A stretch of 64,000 nucleotides of DNA from Halobacillus litoralis (GCF_004101865.1 NZ_CP026118.1:124001-188000); one strand, 5' to 3'. Shown: positions 8,927 through 16,774, numbered from the stretch's first letter. The notes: generated from the letters alone by a model not told the origin. A program made the numbers and translations.

Positions 8927-9140
8927 GCTTTGTTAAAGGTGGCTGTTGCTTCTCACGAATCGCTTGTCGGTGGATGCTTGCCGCGGGCACGGCCTCAGCT
9001 AACTTGGTCAAGAAGAGCACTTGACCAAGTGGATCTTCGGCTCGAGCTGTTCCCGCAGGCGTCACCACCGACCGCTCATCGTGGAATCAACAATGGCCCA
9101 TCTAAAAAGAGTGATTTTCTTTAATTTATAAAAGAAAATC
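8926..9140 (+). repeat. Dispersed intergenic repeat R1, copy B
   Basis: The second R1 copy. The hairpin arms ACTTGGTCAAG (9002-9012) and CTTGACCAAGT (9020-9030) are retained, followed by GGATCTTCGGCTCG, CTGTTCCCGCAGGCGTCACC, and a terminal AGTGATTTTCTTT hairpin at about 9110-9140. It begins with GGCTTTGTTAAAGG (8926-8939), which also occurs inverted at about 14987-15000. Confidence 0.85.
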
Positions 9141-9563
9141 GCTATCATCCGTCTTTTCCAGAAGGAGTGCTGCGCAAGCATCCCCCGCGCCCCTTGCTAT
9201 TCGTTTTCTCTAAATTCGTCCGAAAAATGCTGGCATATTTGAGTGAGAATCAAACATCTTAAGCTTAATTACAGGGTTTCCTCCATGAATGCTCTCCTTG
9301 AAATGTAGTTTTGAGAGTCTTCCTAAACGTATGGTTGGCTGGGAAACAGCGCATAGCCGTCAAGCTAAGCTCAACGATTTTCTCTTCCCTCCTATAAACG
9401 TTATAAGACCCCACAGAGCTTGAGGAGGCTTGCCGTCATCCCCGCTAGGAAAGCGAGCCGTTTCCCAGCCAACCATAACCTCATACAAGACCTCGAAACT
9501 GGTTTTACACAATAGGGAGATCATATCAAAAAATCAACACTGAAATTTAATAGAACCTTTCTT
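9141..9563. other. Repeat-derived non-coding stretch
   Basis: No gene was seen. It contains a perfect 17-bp inverted repeat, ATGGTTGGCTGGGAAAC (9331-9347) with its complement at 9460-9476, and ends with a 22-base tract (9528-9549) that recurs exactly, inverted, at 14156-14177. Together with R1 copy B it appears to be a decayed composite element. Confidence 0.65.
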
Positions 9564-10031
9564 TTAAGCTTTCATTTGTTTTTCTTCAATCATGAGTACG
9601 AGATGAAGAGTATGATTTTCCTGGAGATTCACAGGAACTTGAAAACCTCGTTTGAACCCGTGAATTTCAGCATTCCCTTCAATGACCGTCGGGGGAGTAA
9701 TATCAAGTGAAAGACTTTGTTCAGATACACTCGTGGCTAAGTGGCCGGCGATCATGTTAGCGAGCTCTCCCGTAAATGAAAAAAGCATTTCGCCTTCAAG
9801 TGGCATGCCATACATTTTCTCACCAACATAACCGAAGCTTGAGTTTGATCCTTCAATCATCAGTTTGCCTGTCACATCACCTGTCATCCCTATTAAAACA
9901 GCGAGTTCGCTATTATTTTGAGGTTCGTGAAGAATAGAAGGTTTTTCTATTGTTAATTCAAAGGGCATGATGCTATGTACAGAATCTACACTTCCATTCA
10001 ATACAGCTGTTATTGATTCACATAATGACAC
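9564..10031 (-). CDS. CheX-like chemotaxis phosphatase-family protein
   Basis: A protein of about 155 residues in the CheC/CheX/FliY family, which dephosphorylates CheY-P. The diagnostic helix with Glu and Asn (SFTGELANMIAGHL, near residue 95) matches the CheX E-x-x-N active-site pattern. A GTG at 10031 with GGAGGGG upstream is preferred; ATG 10046 overlaps that ribosome site. No other chemotaxis gene is in the window, so this is an orphan member and could have a non-chemotaxis role. Confidence 0.78.
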   Translation of the reverse strand: MSLCESITAVLNGSVDSVHSIMPFELTIEKPSILHEPQNNSELAVLIGMTGDVTGKLMIEGSNSSFGYVGEKMYGMPLEGEMLFSFTGELANMIAGHLATSVSEQSLSLDITPPTVIEGNAEIHGFKRGFQVPVNLQENHTLHLVLMIEEKQMKA

Positions 10032-10148
10032 ACGGATCCCCTCCATAAAAAGACATCAATAGACTTAGGACAATCATACCACATTATCCTACGATAACAG
10101 TCATATTTCCTCCGGTTTCTGCGCATATTAACAAAAAGGAGGAAAACA

Positions 10149-11233
10149 ATGCCATACATACTATCGACTGGAATTAAAGTTGCAGATTTCAACTACCCCA
10201 AGCAGCAATCCAGCAATTCGTTTATGACCTTTTTCCATTGAAACGAAATGAAAAAAAACGGCTGCTACCGATTTTTGAACATGCTGAAATCGATAAGAGA
10301 CAGTTTGCTGCTCCTCTAAAGTGGTTTCATAAACCACACGGATTAAAGGAGAGAAATGATCTGTACCATGAAAAAGCATTACAATATAGTATTGGTGCGA
10401 TCCGTTCCTGTCTATCTAATGAGGAGTTGTTGGAGCAGCACATTTCTCCTGCATCGATTGATCATATACTCTTCGTTTCATCCACCGGCATCTCCACACC
10501 TACTTTAGATGCATACATCATGAATGAACTGGGTTTTCGTGAATCTACCACCCGTACACCACTTTTCGGACTCGGGTGTGCTGGGGGGACGAGTGGTGTG
10601 GCACGCGCTTATGAGTGGCTGTTGGGAAACCCAGAAAAAAACGTCTTGGTAGTTTGTGTTGAATTATGCAGCCTCACCTTCCAACCGGATGACTCCAGTG
10701 TAAGTAATTTTGTGGGAACAGCTTTGTTCGGTGATGGCGCTTCAGCTGTTCTTATTACAGGAGATAATTCGCAATTATTAAAACAGCGTACGGGTGCCGT
10801 GCCTGCCATTCTGAACTCGAATTCACGAACAAAGCGTCATAGCGTTGATGTAATGGGATGGAAGGTAGTGGACTCGGGATTTGAAGTAATCTTTAATAAA
10901 AGCATTCCAAGACTTGTCAAAGAGTTCTGGAGTCTCCATGCAGAAGAAGTGGTTCATCAAAACGGATGGACGATAGACGAATTTCCTCTGCTCATCGCGC
11001 ACCCTGGAGGTAGGAAAGTATTAGAGGGATATGAAGAAGTTTTCAAACTAAAAGAAGGGGTGTTAGAGATTCCTAAGCAGATATTGGCGAATCATGGAAA
11101 TATGTCTTCACCTACCGTCCATTTTGTATTACATGAGGCTATGAATAAACATTTGGAAAAAGGAACAAGAACAATTATGACTTCTCTTGGTCCTGGGTTC
11201 AGTTCAGAAATTGTAAGCTTGGAGTGGATGTGA
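10149..11233 (+). CDS. bpsA: Type III polyketide synthase (BpsA-like) with a one-base N-terminal frameshift
   Basis: Chalcone-synthase-fold enzyme that extends fatty acyl-CoA with malonyl-CoA to alkylpyrones. AAAGGAGG precedes ATG 10149, which encodes MPYILSTGIKVADFNYP and then leaves frame at a run of four C (10196-10199). One extra C would continue as QAAIQQFVYDLFPLKRNEK and give about 361 residues, the family length. As written, the intact frame could only start at TTG 10238 and would lose 30 residues. The catalytic Cys (GLGCAGGTSG), His (LIAHPGG) and Asn (HGNMSS) are intact. Sequencing error, recent mutation or slippage cannot be separated here. Confidence 0.85.
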
Positions 11234-11234
11234 A

Positions 11235-11744
11235 TTGGATATCTTGTTATGGATGATTTTCGCCTTTCTCATTTTCCAAAGGTTAGGGGAGCTGGCATTA
11301 GCCGATCGGAACAGGAAATGGATGCTTGAACGAGGGGCTATCGAATCAGGGCAGGGCCACTATTTTCTTTTCGTTCTTCTCCATACACTTTTTTTCCTAT
11401 GTCTCATGGGTGAATTTTTATGGACAACATATGTCTTTACGGCTTTTTTTTACTTAGCGTTTAGTGCATTTATTATCCTGCAAGCACTTAGGGTCTGGTG
11501 TATTCAGTCTTTAGGAAAAAGGTGGAATACAAGAATTTTAGTATTGCCAGATGAAGCCCCGATAAGGAAAGGCATATACCGCTATATAAAACACCCCAAT
11601 TATGTGATTGTGTTTTTTGAACTGCTTATCATCCCTCTCTTGTTCCATGCTTATATGACTGCGGTGGTTTTTCCATTTTTTCATTTACTCATTCTGGCTG
11701 TAAGAATCCCAGCCGAAGAGCAGGCGCTCGAAAAGAGAGTATGA
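11235..11744 (+). CDS. bpsB: Isoprenylcysteine carboxyl methyltransferase-family membrane protein (BpsB-like)
   Basis: A 169-residue membrane methyltransferase of the ICMT family with about five hydrophobic segments. The cofactor-binding C-terminus carries RYIKHPNYVIVFFELL and a late PAEEQALEKR motif (E-x-x-L). In Bacillus the partner of the type III synthase O-methylates alkylpyrones, and adjacency by a single base after the synthase gene fits that role. Probable start TTG 11235, which is translationally coupled; a later ATG at 11253 is possible. Confidence 0.85.
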   Translation: MDILLWMIFAFLIFQRLGELALADRNRKWMLERGAIESGQGHYFLFVLLHTLFFLCLMGEFLWTTYVFTAFFYLAFSAFIILQALRVWCIQSLGKRWNTRILVLPDEAPIRKGIYRYIKHPNYVIVFFELLIIPLLFHAYMTAVVFPFFHLLILAVRIPAEEQALEKRV

Positions 11745-11759
11745 ATATTCTAATAATTG

Positions 11760-11814
11760 TTGCGTGGACTCCATGGCTTTGCTATAATCTAATCAGTAAT
11801 GAAAATCATTTTCA
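11760..11814 (+). promoter_or_regulatory. Promoter with overlapping-downstream Fur box for the 57-residue membrane protein
   Basis: The -35 is TTGCGT (11760-11765), followed by a 17-base spacer and a consensus -10 TATAAT (11783-11788). Just downstream lies a perfect 7-1-7 palindrome, TGAAAATCATTTTCA (11800-11814), which differs from the Bacillus Fur consensus TGATAATNATTATCA at two symmetric positions. Its place near +6 predicts repression by iron-loaded Fur. Confidence 0.8.
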
Positions 11815-11834
11815 ATTAGAAAGGTGAGAACGAC

Positions 11835-12008
11835 ATGCTATTGATCATTTTAATGGTAGTCGCTGTGTATAGTGGTTTGATGGTTTACCTTTTGGCTAAA
11901 ATAGGGTGTACACCTGCGAAGTCTGTTATTGATGTCATCAAAGAAAGTGCTGGACGTTCTCAAGTGGAAAAGAAAAAAGCATATGAACGGACTTTTTCAG
12001 CCAGGTGA
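11835..12008 (+). CDS. Small Fur-regulated membrane protein, 57 residues
   Basis: Starts MLLIILMVVAVYSGLMVYLL, a single hydrophobic helix, then a short basic and polar tail ending ERTFSAR with a lone Cys in KIGCTPAKS. AAGGTGAGAA precedes the ATG by a normal spacing. It has its own promoter and Fur box, and a terminator whose stem overlaps the stop codon, so it is a dedicated monocistronic transcript. No family was recognised. Possible roles: an iron-sparing regulator comparable in size to the FbpA/FbpB peptides, or a membrane partner in iron handling. Both are inference. Confidence 0.75.
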   Translation: MLLIILMVVAVYSGLMVYLLAKIGCTPAKSVIDVIKESAGRSQVEKKKAYERTFSAR

Positions 12009-12029
12009 ATCCACCTGGCTTTTATTTTT
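11999..12029 (+). terminator. Terminator overlapping the stop codon of the 57-residue gene
   Basis: A perfect 9-bp stem AGCCAGGTG / CACCTGGCT (11999-12007 with 12012-12020) with a 4-nt loop, followed by a T-rich tail. Confidence 0.9.
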
Positions 12030-12175
12030 TGATATGATGAGATAAATGATGAGAAATGTCGAAAAAATAGAAGGACAGCTTATATGCCATTGTTGTAAAA
12101 GCGACGAACGTGATAGGATATTAGGAGTTGAAAGGGGAAAACGCAGTTACTCATGAATTCGGTAAGGAGCGACTT

Positions 12176-12460
12176 ATGGATAAGAAGCATGCATTAGCCT
12201 ATTTTCTTGAAGATTTGTGGACGAAAGGGTTTAAGTTAAGTGATGAAGATGTCCGGTTCATCTATTTTGGTAAAAATTCAACGAATGCTACAGAATGGAA
12301 AACGATCATCGCTGTCCGTACAACGTTGAAAGTCCAACAAAAATTCGACCCCAGCTTTTTCATCAGTGTCTTGGAACATATCGCAAAGCCACATATCAAC
12401 AGTAAACGCCAAGCTTATCAATCCATAGAAAAGCGTTTATACTCCGCATCAAGTGGATAA
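12176..12460 (+). CDS. Conserved-looking hypothetical protein, 94 residues
   Basis: Starts MDKKHALAYFLEDLWTKG behind TAAGGAG, so ATG 12176 is preferred over an in-frame TTG at 12128. It is a soluble mixed alpha/beta protein with no signal peptide and no cysteine pairs. VRFIYFGKNS and KTIIAVRTTLKVQQKF suggest beta strands. It was not recognised. It converges on the RNase H-like gene, and its terminator (12460-12493) lies inside the 3' end of that gene. Confidence 0.7.
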   Translation: MDKKHALAYFLEDLWTKGFKLSDEDVRFIYFGKNSTNATEWKTIIAVRTTLKVQQKFDPSFFISVLEHIAKPHINSKRQAYQSIEKRLYSASSG

Positions 12461-12499
12461 CAAAACCCAGCTCATCTTTGGTCTGGGTTTTGTGTTTTT
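12460..12499 (+). terminator. Terminator of the 94-residue gene, inside the 3' end of the convergent gene
   Basis: A perfect 11-bp stem (12460-12470 with 12483-12493) is followed by a GTTTTTT tract. It overlaps the last codons of the RNase H-like gene on the other strand. Confidence 0.85.
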
Positions 12500-12879
12500 T
12501 GCAGACACTTCCTTGCAAGGCGGTCAGCATTTTTATTTTGCTTATCAGGAATCCATTTATAGAATACATACGGAAAAGCTTGTTGTAATAATTGAATACG
12601 TTCAAATAAAGGAGAGAATTTCACATTCTTCGTAAAGTTATTTTCCATTGTATCCACCGCTACTTTAGAATCGGAACGGATGGAGAGGATTTCACCGGGG
12701 AACTGTTCTTGACAGATTTCCAACGCCCGGATAATCGCCAAAAATTCTGCCTCGTGATTTGTCCAGGTTCCTAAGAAGTATTGATATTCATGGATGGTTT
12801 GCTGGTGCTTGATGACGATTCCGGCTGCACTTAATCCCGGTTCTCCGCTGCACGCTGCATCTGTATAGACTTCAATCAC
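12472..12879 (-). CDS. ypdQ: RNase HI-like (reverse-transcriptase-like) protein YpdQ
   Basis: A 135-residue RNase H-fold protein. The first acidic residue is in VYTDAACSG (D7), a Glu in NHEAEFLAIIRALE near 49, an Asp in IRSDSKVAVD near 71 and the final Asp in NADRLARKC near 122. These match the DEDD catalytic pattern of type 1 RNase H. It is shorter than housekeeping RNase HI and belongs to the plant-like/YpdQ group, so activity on RNA-DNA hybrids is plausible but unproven. A GTG start lies 12 bases after ypdP, behind AGGGGG. It shares the preQ1-controlled transcript. Confidence 0.85.
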   Translation of the reverse strand: MIEVYTDAACSGEPGLSAAGIVIKHQQTIHEYQYFLGTWTNHEAEFLAIIRALEICQEQFPGEILSIRSDSKVAVDTMENNFTKNVKFSPLFERIQLLQQAFPYVFYKWIPDKQNKNADRLARKCLQKTQNPDQR

Positions 12880-12891
12880 GACAATGCCCCC

Positions 12892-13569
12892 TTATTCTGA
12901 ATGCTGTATTTTTTTGGCTGCATAAAAGAACGGTGTGTCCAATGCAGCAACGATAAACTTAATGATATAAGTGGTAACAAAAATTTCAATCCACACGTTC
13001 ATTGGGTAAAGGCCGTAAAAAGCAATTAAACAAAAAATACTTGTATCCAGCAGTTGACTTATCATTGTACTTCCATTATTTCTGATCCATAAGGAACCAT
13101 CACCCGGGAAGAGTTGCTTCAATCGGGAATAAAGCCATACATCAAAATATTGACTGATGATGTAAGCGATCATACTTCCAAGCGCAATACGGGGTACAAT
13201 TCCGAATAAAGTTTCTAAGGCAGGCTGGGCGATATCGCTCTCTCCAGGCGTAAACTGCAATGCCATTTGCATGATGACAGTCAGGATAATCAATGTGGTA
13301 AAACCCATCCAAACAGCTTTTCGAGCATCCTTCTTGCCATATTTCTCATTCAATATATCTGTAGCTAAAAATGCTGTACCATAAACAATATTGCCAAGTG
13401 TAGCATTCAGACCGAATATTTCCACAGTTTTTACGACTTGAATGTTCGCAATAACCGTAGACATCCCAATCCAGACGAACAGACCCTGTTTACCGAATAT
13501 TTTGTAAACACCTAATAATAATCCGAAATTGATAATAGCGAATAATATCCATAACCATTCATTGGCCAT
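12892..13569 (-). CDS. ypdP: Queuosine-precursor transporter (VUT/YhhQ family), YpdP
   Basis: A 225-residue membrane protein with about six hydrophobic helices. DILNEKYGKKDARKA near residue 75 is the conserved loop of the YhhQ/VUT family that imports queuosine precursors such as preQ1 or preQ0. QYFDVWLYSRLK near 140 and LDTSIFCLIAFYG near 175 are further family motifs. Its leader carries a preQ1-I riboswitch that overlaps the ribosome site, which independently supports the substrate class. Followed by ypdQ on the same transcript. Confidence 0.92.
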   Translation of the reverse strand: MANEWLWILFAIINFGLLLGVYKIFGKQGLFVWIGMSTVIANIQVVKTVEIFGLNATLGNIVYGTAFLATDILNEKYGKKDARKAVWMGFTTLIILTVIMQMALQFTPGESDIAQPALETLFGIVPRIALGSMIAYIISQYFDVWLYSRLKQLFPGDGSLWIRNNGSTMISQLLDTSIFCLIAFYGLYPMNVWIEIFVTTYIIKFIVAALDTPFFYAAKKIQHSE

Positions 13570-13578
13570 TTTTAAATT

Positions 13579-13620
13579 TCCTCCTTAGTTTTGATGTCGC
13601 GGGAGGTTTCGAACCGCGGG
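13579..13620 (-). promoter_or_regulatory. preQ1-I riboswitch controlling ypdP translation
   Basis: On the minus strand, a 5-bp P1 stem CGCGG/CCGCG encloses the loop TTCGAAACCTC. It is followed by ACATC and the A-rich tail AAAACTAAGGAGG, which in this class docks back as a pseudoknot. The ribosome site AAGGAGG is inside the tail, so ligand binding should block translation. The downstream gene is a queuosine-precursor transporter, as expected. Confidence 0.9.
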
Positions 13621-13642
13621 TAATTCAAACCAACAGCCCTAA

Positions 13643-13671
13643 ATTATACGATGGAATGAAGCAGTTTGCAA
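13643..13671 (-). promoter_or_regulatory. Promoter of ypdP-ypdQ
   Basis: Minus-strand TTGCAA (13671-13666), a 17-base spacer and a consensus TATAAT (13648-13643). The start site falls just upstream of the riboswitch. Confidence 0.85.
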
Positions 13672-13689
13672 GGTAGACCTGATTTTCAA

Positions 13690-13720
13690 AGAAAAAAGCA
13701 ACCTCCTTCGAGGTTGCTTC
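13690..13720 (-). terminator. Terminator of the cold-shock gene
   Basis: Minus-strand stem GAAGCAACCTC with GAGGTTGCTT and a GAAG loop, followed by TTTTTC. Confidence 0.85.
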
Positions 13721-13730
13721 AGGATTTTAT

Positions 13731-13931
13731 TTATTCTTTCACAACGTTGGCAGCTTGAGGGCCGCGGTCGCCTTCTATAATTTCGAAAGTTACGGTTTGA
13801 CCTTCTTCCAGTGATTTAAAACCTTCTTCTTCGATGGCAGAGAAGTGAACGAATACGTCGTTTCCACCTTCGACCTGGATGAAACCGTATCCTTTTTCTG
13901 CGTTAAACCATTTTACTGTACCATTTTGCAT
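13731..13931 (-). CDS. Cold-shock protein (CspA/CspD family)
   Basis: A 66-residue single cold-shock domain that binds single-stranded RNA and DNA. RNP1 KGYGFIQV and RNP2 VFVHFSAI are both present, and the protein begins [20 protein letters not shown] precedes the ATG. A leader of about 155 nt separates it from a good promoter at 14095-14123, typical for cold-shock mRNAs whose leader refolds with temperature. A close paralogue lies at 44213-44413. Confidence 0.96.
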   Translation of the reverse strand: MQNGTVKWFNAEKGYGFIQVEGGNDVFVHFSAIEEEGFKSLEEGQTVTFEIIEGDRGPQAANVVKE

Positions 13932-14094
13932 AATAAGATCCTCCTAAAGCTTTCACGTAAAACGTGGAAAATTACAAATAACTGATGGAATTAAAAATTC
14001 CCATAGCCATGCGGCGGAAAAATAAATTCCGGAGCACTTCTATGGGAAAAACACCTGTCATTTATGATTCCGATCACGTTATTTGCTTAGTAAT

Positions 14095-14123
14095 AATATA
14101 CCGTAATCAAAAAAGAGCGTCAA
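14095..14123 (-). promoter_or_regulatory. Promoter of the cold-shock gene with a long leader
   Basis: Minus-strand TTGACG (14123-14118), 17-base spacer, TATATT (14100-14095). Transcription would start near 14088, leaving a leader of about 155 bases before the start codon at 13931. Confidence 0.75.
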
Positions 14124-14155
14124 CATTCTGACTATATTTTTTAGTAAGGCTCTGG

Positions 14156-15000
14156 TAAATTTCAGTGTTGATTTTTTGTTATAAGCTCATTATTGTGTAT
14201 GACTCAGTTTCGAGACTTCAGTGAGAGTTTAGGGGCTGCGGGAAAAGGTTCGCGTTCCATGGGGCGGGCGCGCTGAGCCTCCTCGCACTTTACTTCGTCG
14301 AGGCCACTGAAAAACCCTCCTCAATCCAGAGGGAGTTTTTAAAGCTTGTTGTTGCTTCTCACGAATCGCTTGTCGGTGGATGCTTGCCGCGGGCACGGCC
14401 TCAGCTAACTTGGTCAAGAAGATCACTTGACCAAGTGGATCTTCGGCTCGCGCTGTTCCCGCAGGCGTCACCCCCGAACGCTCCTCGTGGAAGCAACGAG
14501 GCCTATCTGAAAAGAGTGATTTACTTTGATGCATAACTCAGAAAGTTGCAGTTCTTCAGTGGTCTTACATCGCCCTGTGGGGTCTCAGCTGACCCGCACA
14601 TCCCACTCCATTTGAAAGTCCAGTCCATACGCCGCTGATCAAGGCACTTCCGCTTTCAAGTTAGGAGTCTCACCGTTTCCCTCCGCCCCTTTACCATATG
14701 AGGTACTCGAAACGACTTCCGGAATAAGCATCTATGAGCTTAAGGGAAGTAGAGGAAGATATTCTGATCATGAGATCTTGATATGAAGCATTTCACGACT
14801 ATAACACAAGGATGGGGAAGACAATCCTCCTGAGTAAGGGGATTCGTTTCTCACATATATCAGAATGGGTTGCTTCCCTACCAAACCCTGATGGTCCACA
14901 TGGCAACGAGCCCTGATTATCTCGAAATTGATTCTTCAAGAATCCTGCCATATAACTGAATAACTCTCATAAAAAATCAACAACAGCCTTTAACAAAGCC
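14156..15000 (+). repeat. Composite repeat block X, decayed, with inverted ends
   Basis: A gene-free block of about 845 bp. The left end has TTGATTTTTT (14168-14177) and the right end its inverted counterpart AAAAAATCAA (14971-14980), followed by CAACAGCCTTTAACAAAGCC. The left 22 bases (14156-14177) recur exactly, inverted, at 9528-9549, and the right end pairs with 8926-8939, so 8926-9549 is a second, shorter copy in the opposite orientation. R1 copy C lies inside. No transposase frame survives. Confidence 0.65.
14300..14537 (+). repeat. Dispersed intergenic repeat R1, copy C
   Basis: The third R1 copy: GAGGCCACTGAAAAACCC at 14300, the central arms ACTTGGTCAAG (14408-14418) and CTTGACCAAGT (14426-14436), GCGGGCACGGC pairing with GCTGTTCCCGC around them, and AGTGATTTACTTTG at the end, where the terminal hairpin is truncated. 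Frames that read through it are not genes. Confidence 0.85.
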
Positions 15001-15103
15001 TTTAGTAAAGTTTATGGACGGAAATTTTGTTACAGGCGTGGCTATTTCTCTTCTCTCGAGTGGGGTACAATATAAGTAGTTGATTAGGAAAGGGTGCATT
15101 GAA

Positions 15104-16774
15104 ATGAAATCCGATATTGAAATTGCAAGCCAGGCTCAAATGAAACCTATCCGATACATAGCAGAAAAACTCTCATTGACCGAAGATGACTGGGAACCAT
15201 ACGGCCATTATAAAGCAAAGCTTTCTGTTGACTTATTGGAAAAACTCTCCGATAGACCTTCGGGGAAAGTAATTTTGACGACCTCCATCAACCCGACACC
15301 TGCAGGGGAAGGGAAATCAACGGTGACAGTCGGTTTAGGGCAAGCATTGAACCACTTGAATAAAAAAGCGATTATAGCATTAAGGGAGCCCTCCCTCGGG
15401 CCAACGATGGGGATCAAAGGTGGAGCTGCTGGAGGAGGGTATGCGCAGGTCATACCTATGGATGAAATCAATCTTCATTTCACTGGAGACATCCATGCAA
15501 TCACATCTGCAAACAATGCTCTTGCGGCTTTTATTGATAATCATATCCAACATGGCAATGAAATGCACATTGATCCCCGTCGAATAGGGTGGAAACGCGT
15601 CATGGACATAAACGATCGTGCATTGAGAGAAGTCGTCGTCGGTCTAGGCGGTCCAGGCAAAGGAATTCCGAGGCAGGATGGCTTCAATATTACGGTCGCC
15701 TCGGAACTGATGGCTATCCTTTGCCTTGCTGCAAATTTACAAGACATGAAAAGGCGTATCGGTAAAATCGTCATTGGTTATACATATGAAAAACAACCAG
15801 TTAATGTTGAGCAGTTAGGTTTTGAAGGAGCCTTGACTCTTTTGTTAAAAGACGCCATCAAGCCGAATTTAGTTCAAACCTTAGAGAACACCCCGGCGCT
15901 TATCCATGGAGGTCCTTTTGCTAATATCGCTCATGGCTGTAATAGTGTTATGGCTACTAAACTTGCTTCGAAATTAGGAGATTACGTTGTTACTGAAGCA
16001 GGGTTCGGTGCAGATTTAGGTGCAGAAAAATTTTTAAATATCAAAACAAGAGCAGCAGGCCTGGAACCGGATGCCGTGGTGATCGTTGCTACCATCCGCG
16101 CATTGAAAATGCATGGAGGATTAAAGAAAGACCAACTTAACTCACAAGACCTTGAGGCACTGAATAAAGGAATGGAAAACTTAAAGAAACATATCGAAAC
16201 AATAGAGCAATTCCAGCTGCCATTTATTGTAGCAGTCAATAAGTTCCCTGCAGATACCCAGGAAGAAATAGACTTCCTGACAAAGTGGTGTGAAAAACAT
16301 AGCGTGGAGGTATCGGTAGTCGATGTTTTTGCTGAAGGAGGCCAGGGGGGACTTGATTTAGCGGGGAAAGTCGTTCGTCTCTGTGAAGCAAAAACTACAT
16401 CCCTTCACTATTCTTATGAATTGGATGATCCAATCGAATTGAAAATCAACAAAATCGCAAAGAAAATATACGGTGCTGGGGGTGTCGAATTCTCCAGTAA
16501 AGCAAGTAAGCAAATGGTTCAAATGGAACAATTGGGTTATGGAAACTTGCCTGTTTGTATGGCGAAAACACAATACTCACTTTCTGATAGACCTGAAAAA
16601 CTGGGGCGCCCAAAAGACTTCACGATTACAGTCAAGGAGTTCCACCCTTCAGTAGGAGCAGGATTTATCGTCGCTCTCACAGGTGATGTGATGACAATGC
16701 CCGGTTTACCAAAGTACCCAGCAGCTCTCAACATGGATATCACAGAAGAAGGGGTCATCAAAGGGCTTTTCTAA
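15104..16774 (+). CDS. fhs: Formate--tetrahydrofolate ligase
   Basis: A 556-residue cytoplasmic enzyme joining formate and tetrahydrofolate with ATP to give 10-formyl-THF for purine and formyl-methionine synthesis. The ATP loop TPAGEGKST is near residue 64, and [13 protein letters not shown] near 125, [17 protein letters not shown] near 160 and [10 protein letters not shown] near the C-terminus are family signatures. ATG 15104 follows AAAGGG at normal spacing. It fits with the thymidylate/folate genes downstream. A TACAAT -10-like element lies at about 15067. No ZTP riboswitch was recognised upstream. Confidence 0.97.
   Translation: MKSDIEIASQAQMKPIRYIAEKLSLTEDDWEPYGHYKAKLSVDLLEKLSDRPSGKVILTTSINPTPAGEGKSTVTVGLGQALNHLNKKAIIALREPSLGPTMGIKGGAAGGGYAQVIPMDEINLHFTGDIHAITSANNALAAFIDNHIQHGNEMHIDPRRIGWKRVMDINDRALREVVVGLGGPGKGIPRQDGFNITVASELMAILCLAANLQDMKRRIGKIVIGYTYEKQPVNVEQLGFEGALTLLLKDAIKPNLVQTLENTPALIHGGPFANIAHGCNSVMATKLASKLGDYVVTEAGFGADLGAEKFLNIKTRAAGLEPDAVVIVATIRALKMHGGLKKDQLNSQDLEALNKGMENLKKHIETIEQFQLPFIVAVNKFPADTQEEIDFLTKWCEKHSVEVSVVDVFAEGGQGGLDLAGKVVRLCEAKTTSLHYSYELDDPIELKINKIAKKIYGAGGVEFSSKASKQMVQMEQLGYGNLPVCMAKTQYSLSDRPEKLGRPKDFTITVKEFHPSVGAGFIVALTGDVMTMPGLPKYPAALNMDITEEGVIKGLF

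Noticed and set aside
8709..9124. Open frames in the R1 repeat (both strands)
   Set aside because: They run through a dispersed repeat; the same unlikely peptide (GTARAEDPLG) reappears in other copies because the DNA is repeated, not because it is translated.
14229..14534. Minus-strand frame over R1 copy C
   Set aside because: Same reason as above; no start context.
15000..15103. ZTP or other riboswitch upstream of fhs
   Set aside because: The expected core motifs were not found; only a weak -10-like TACAAT is present.
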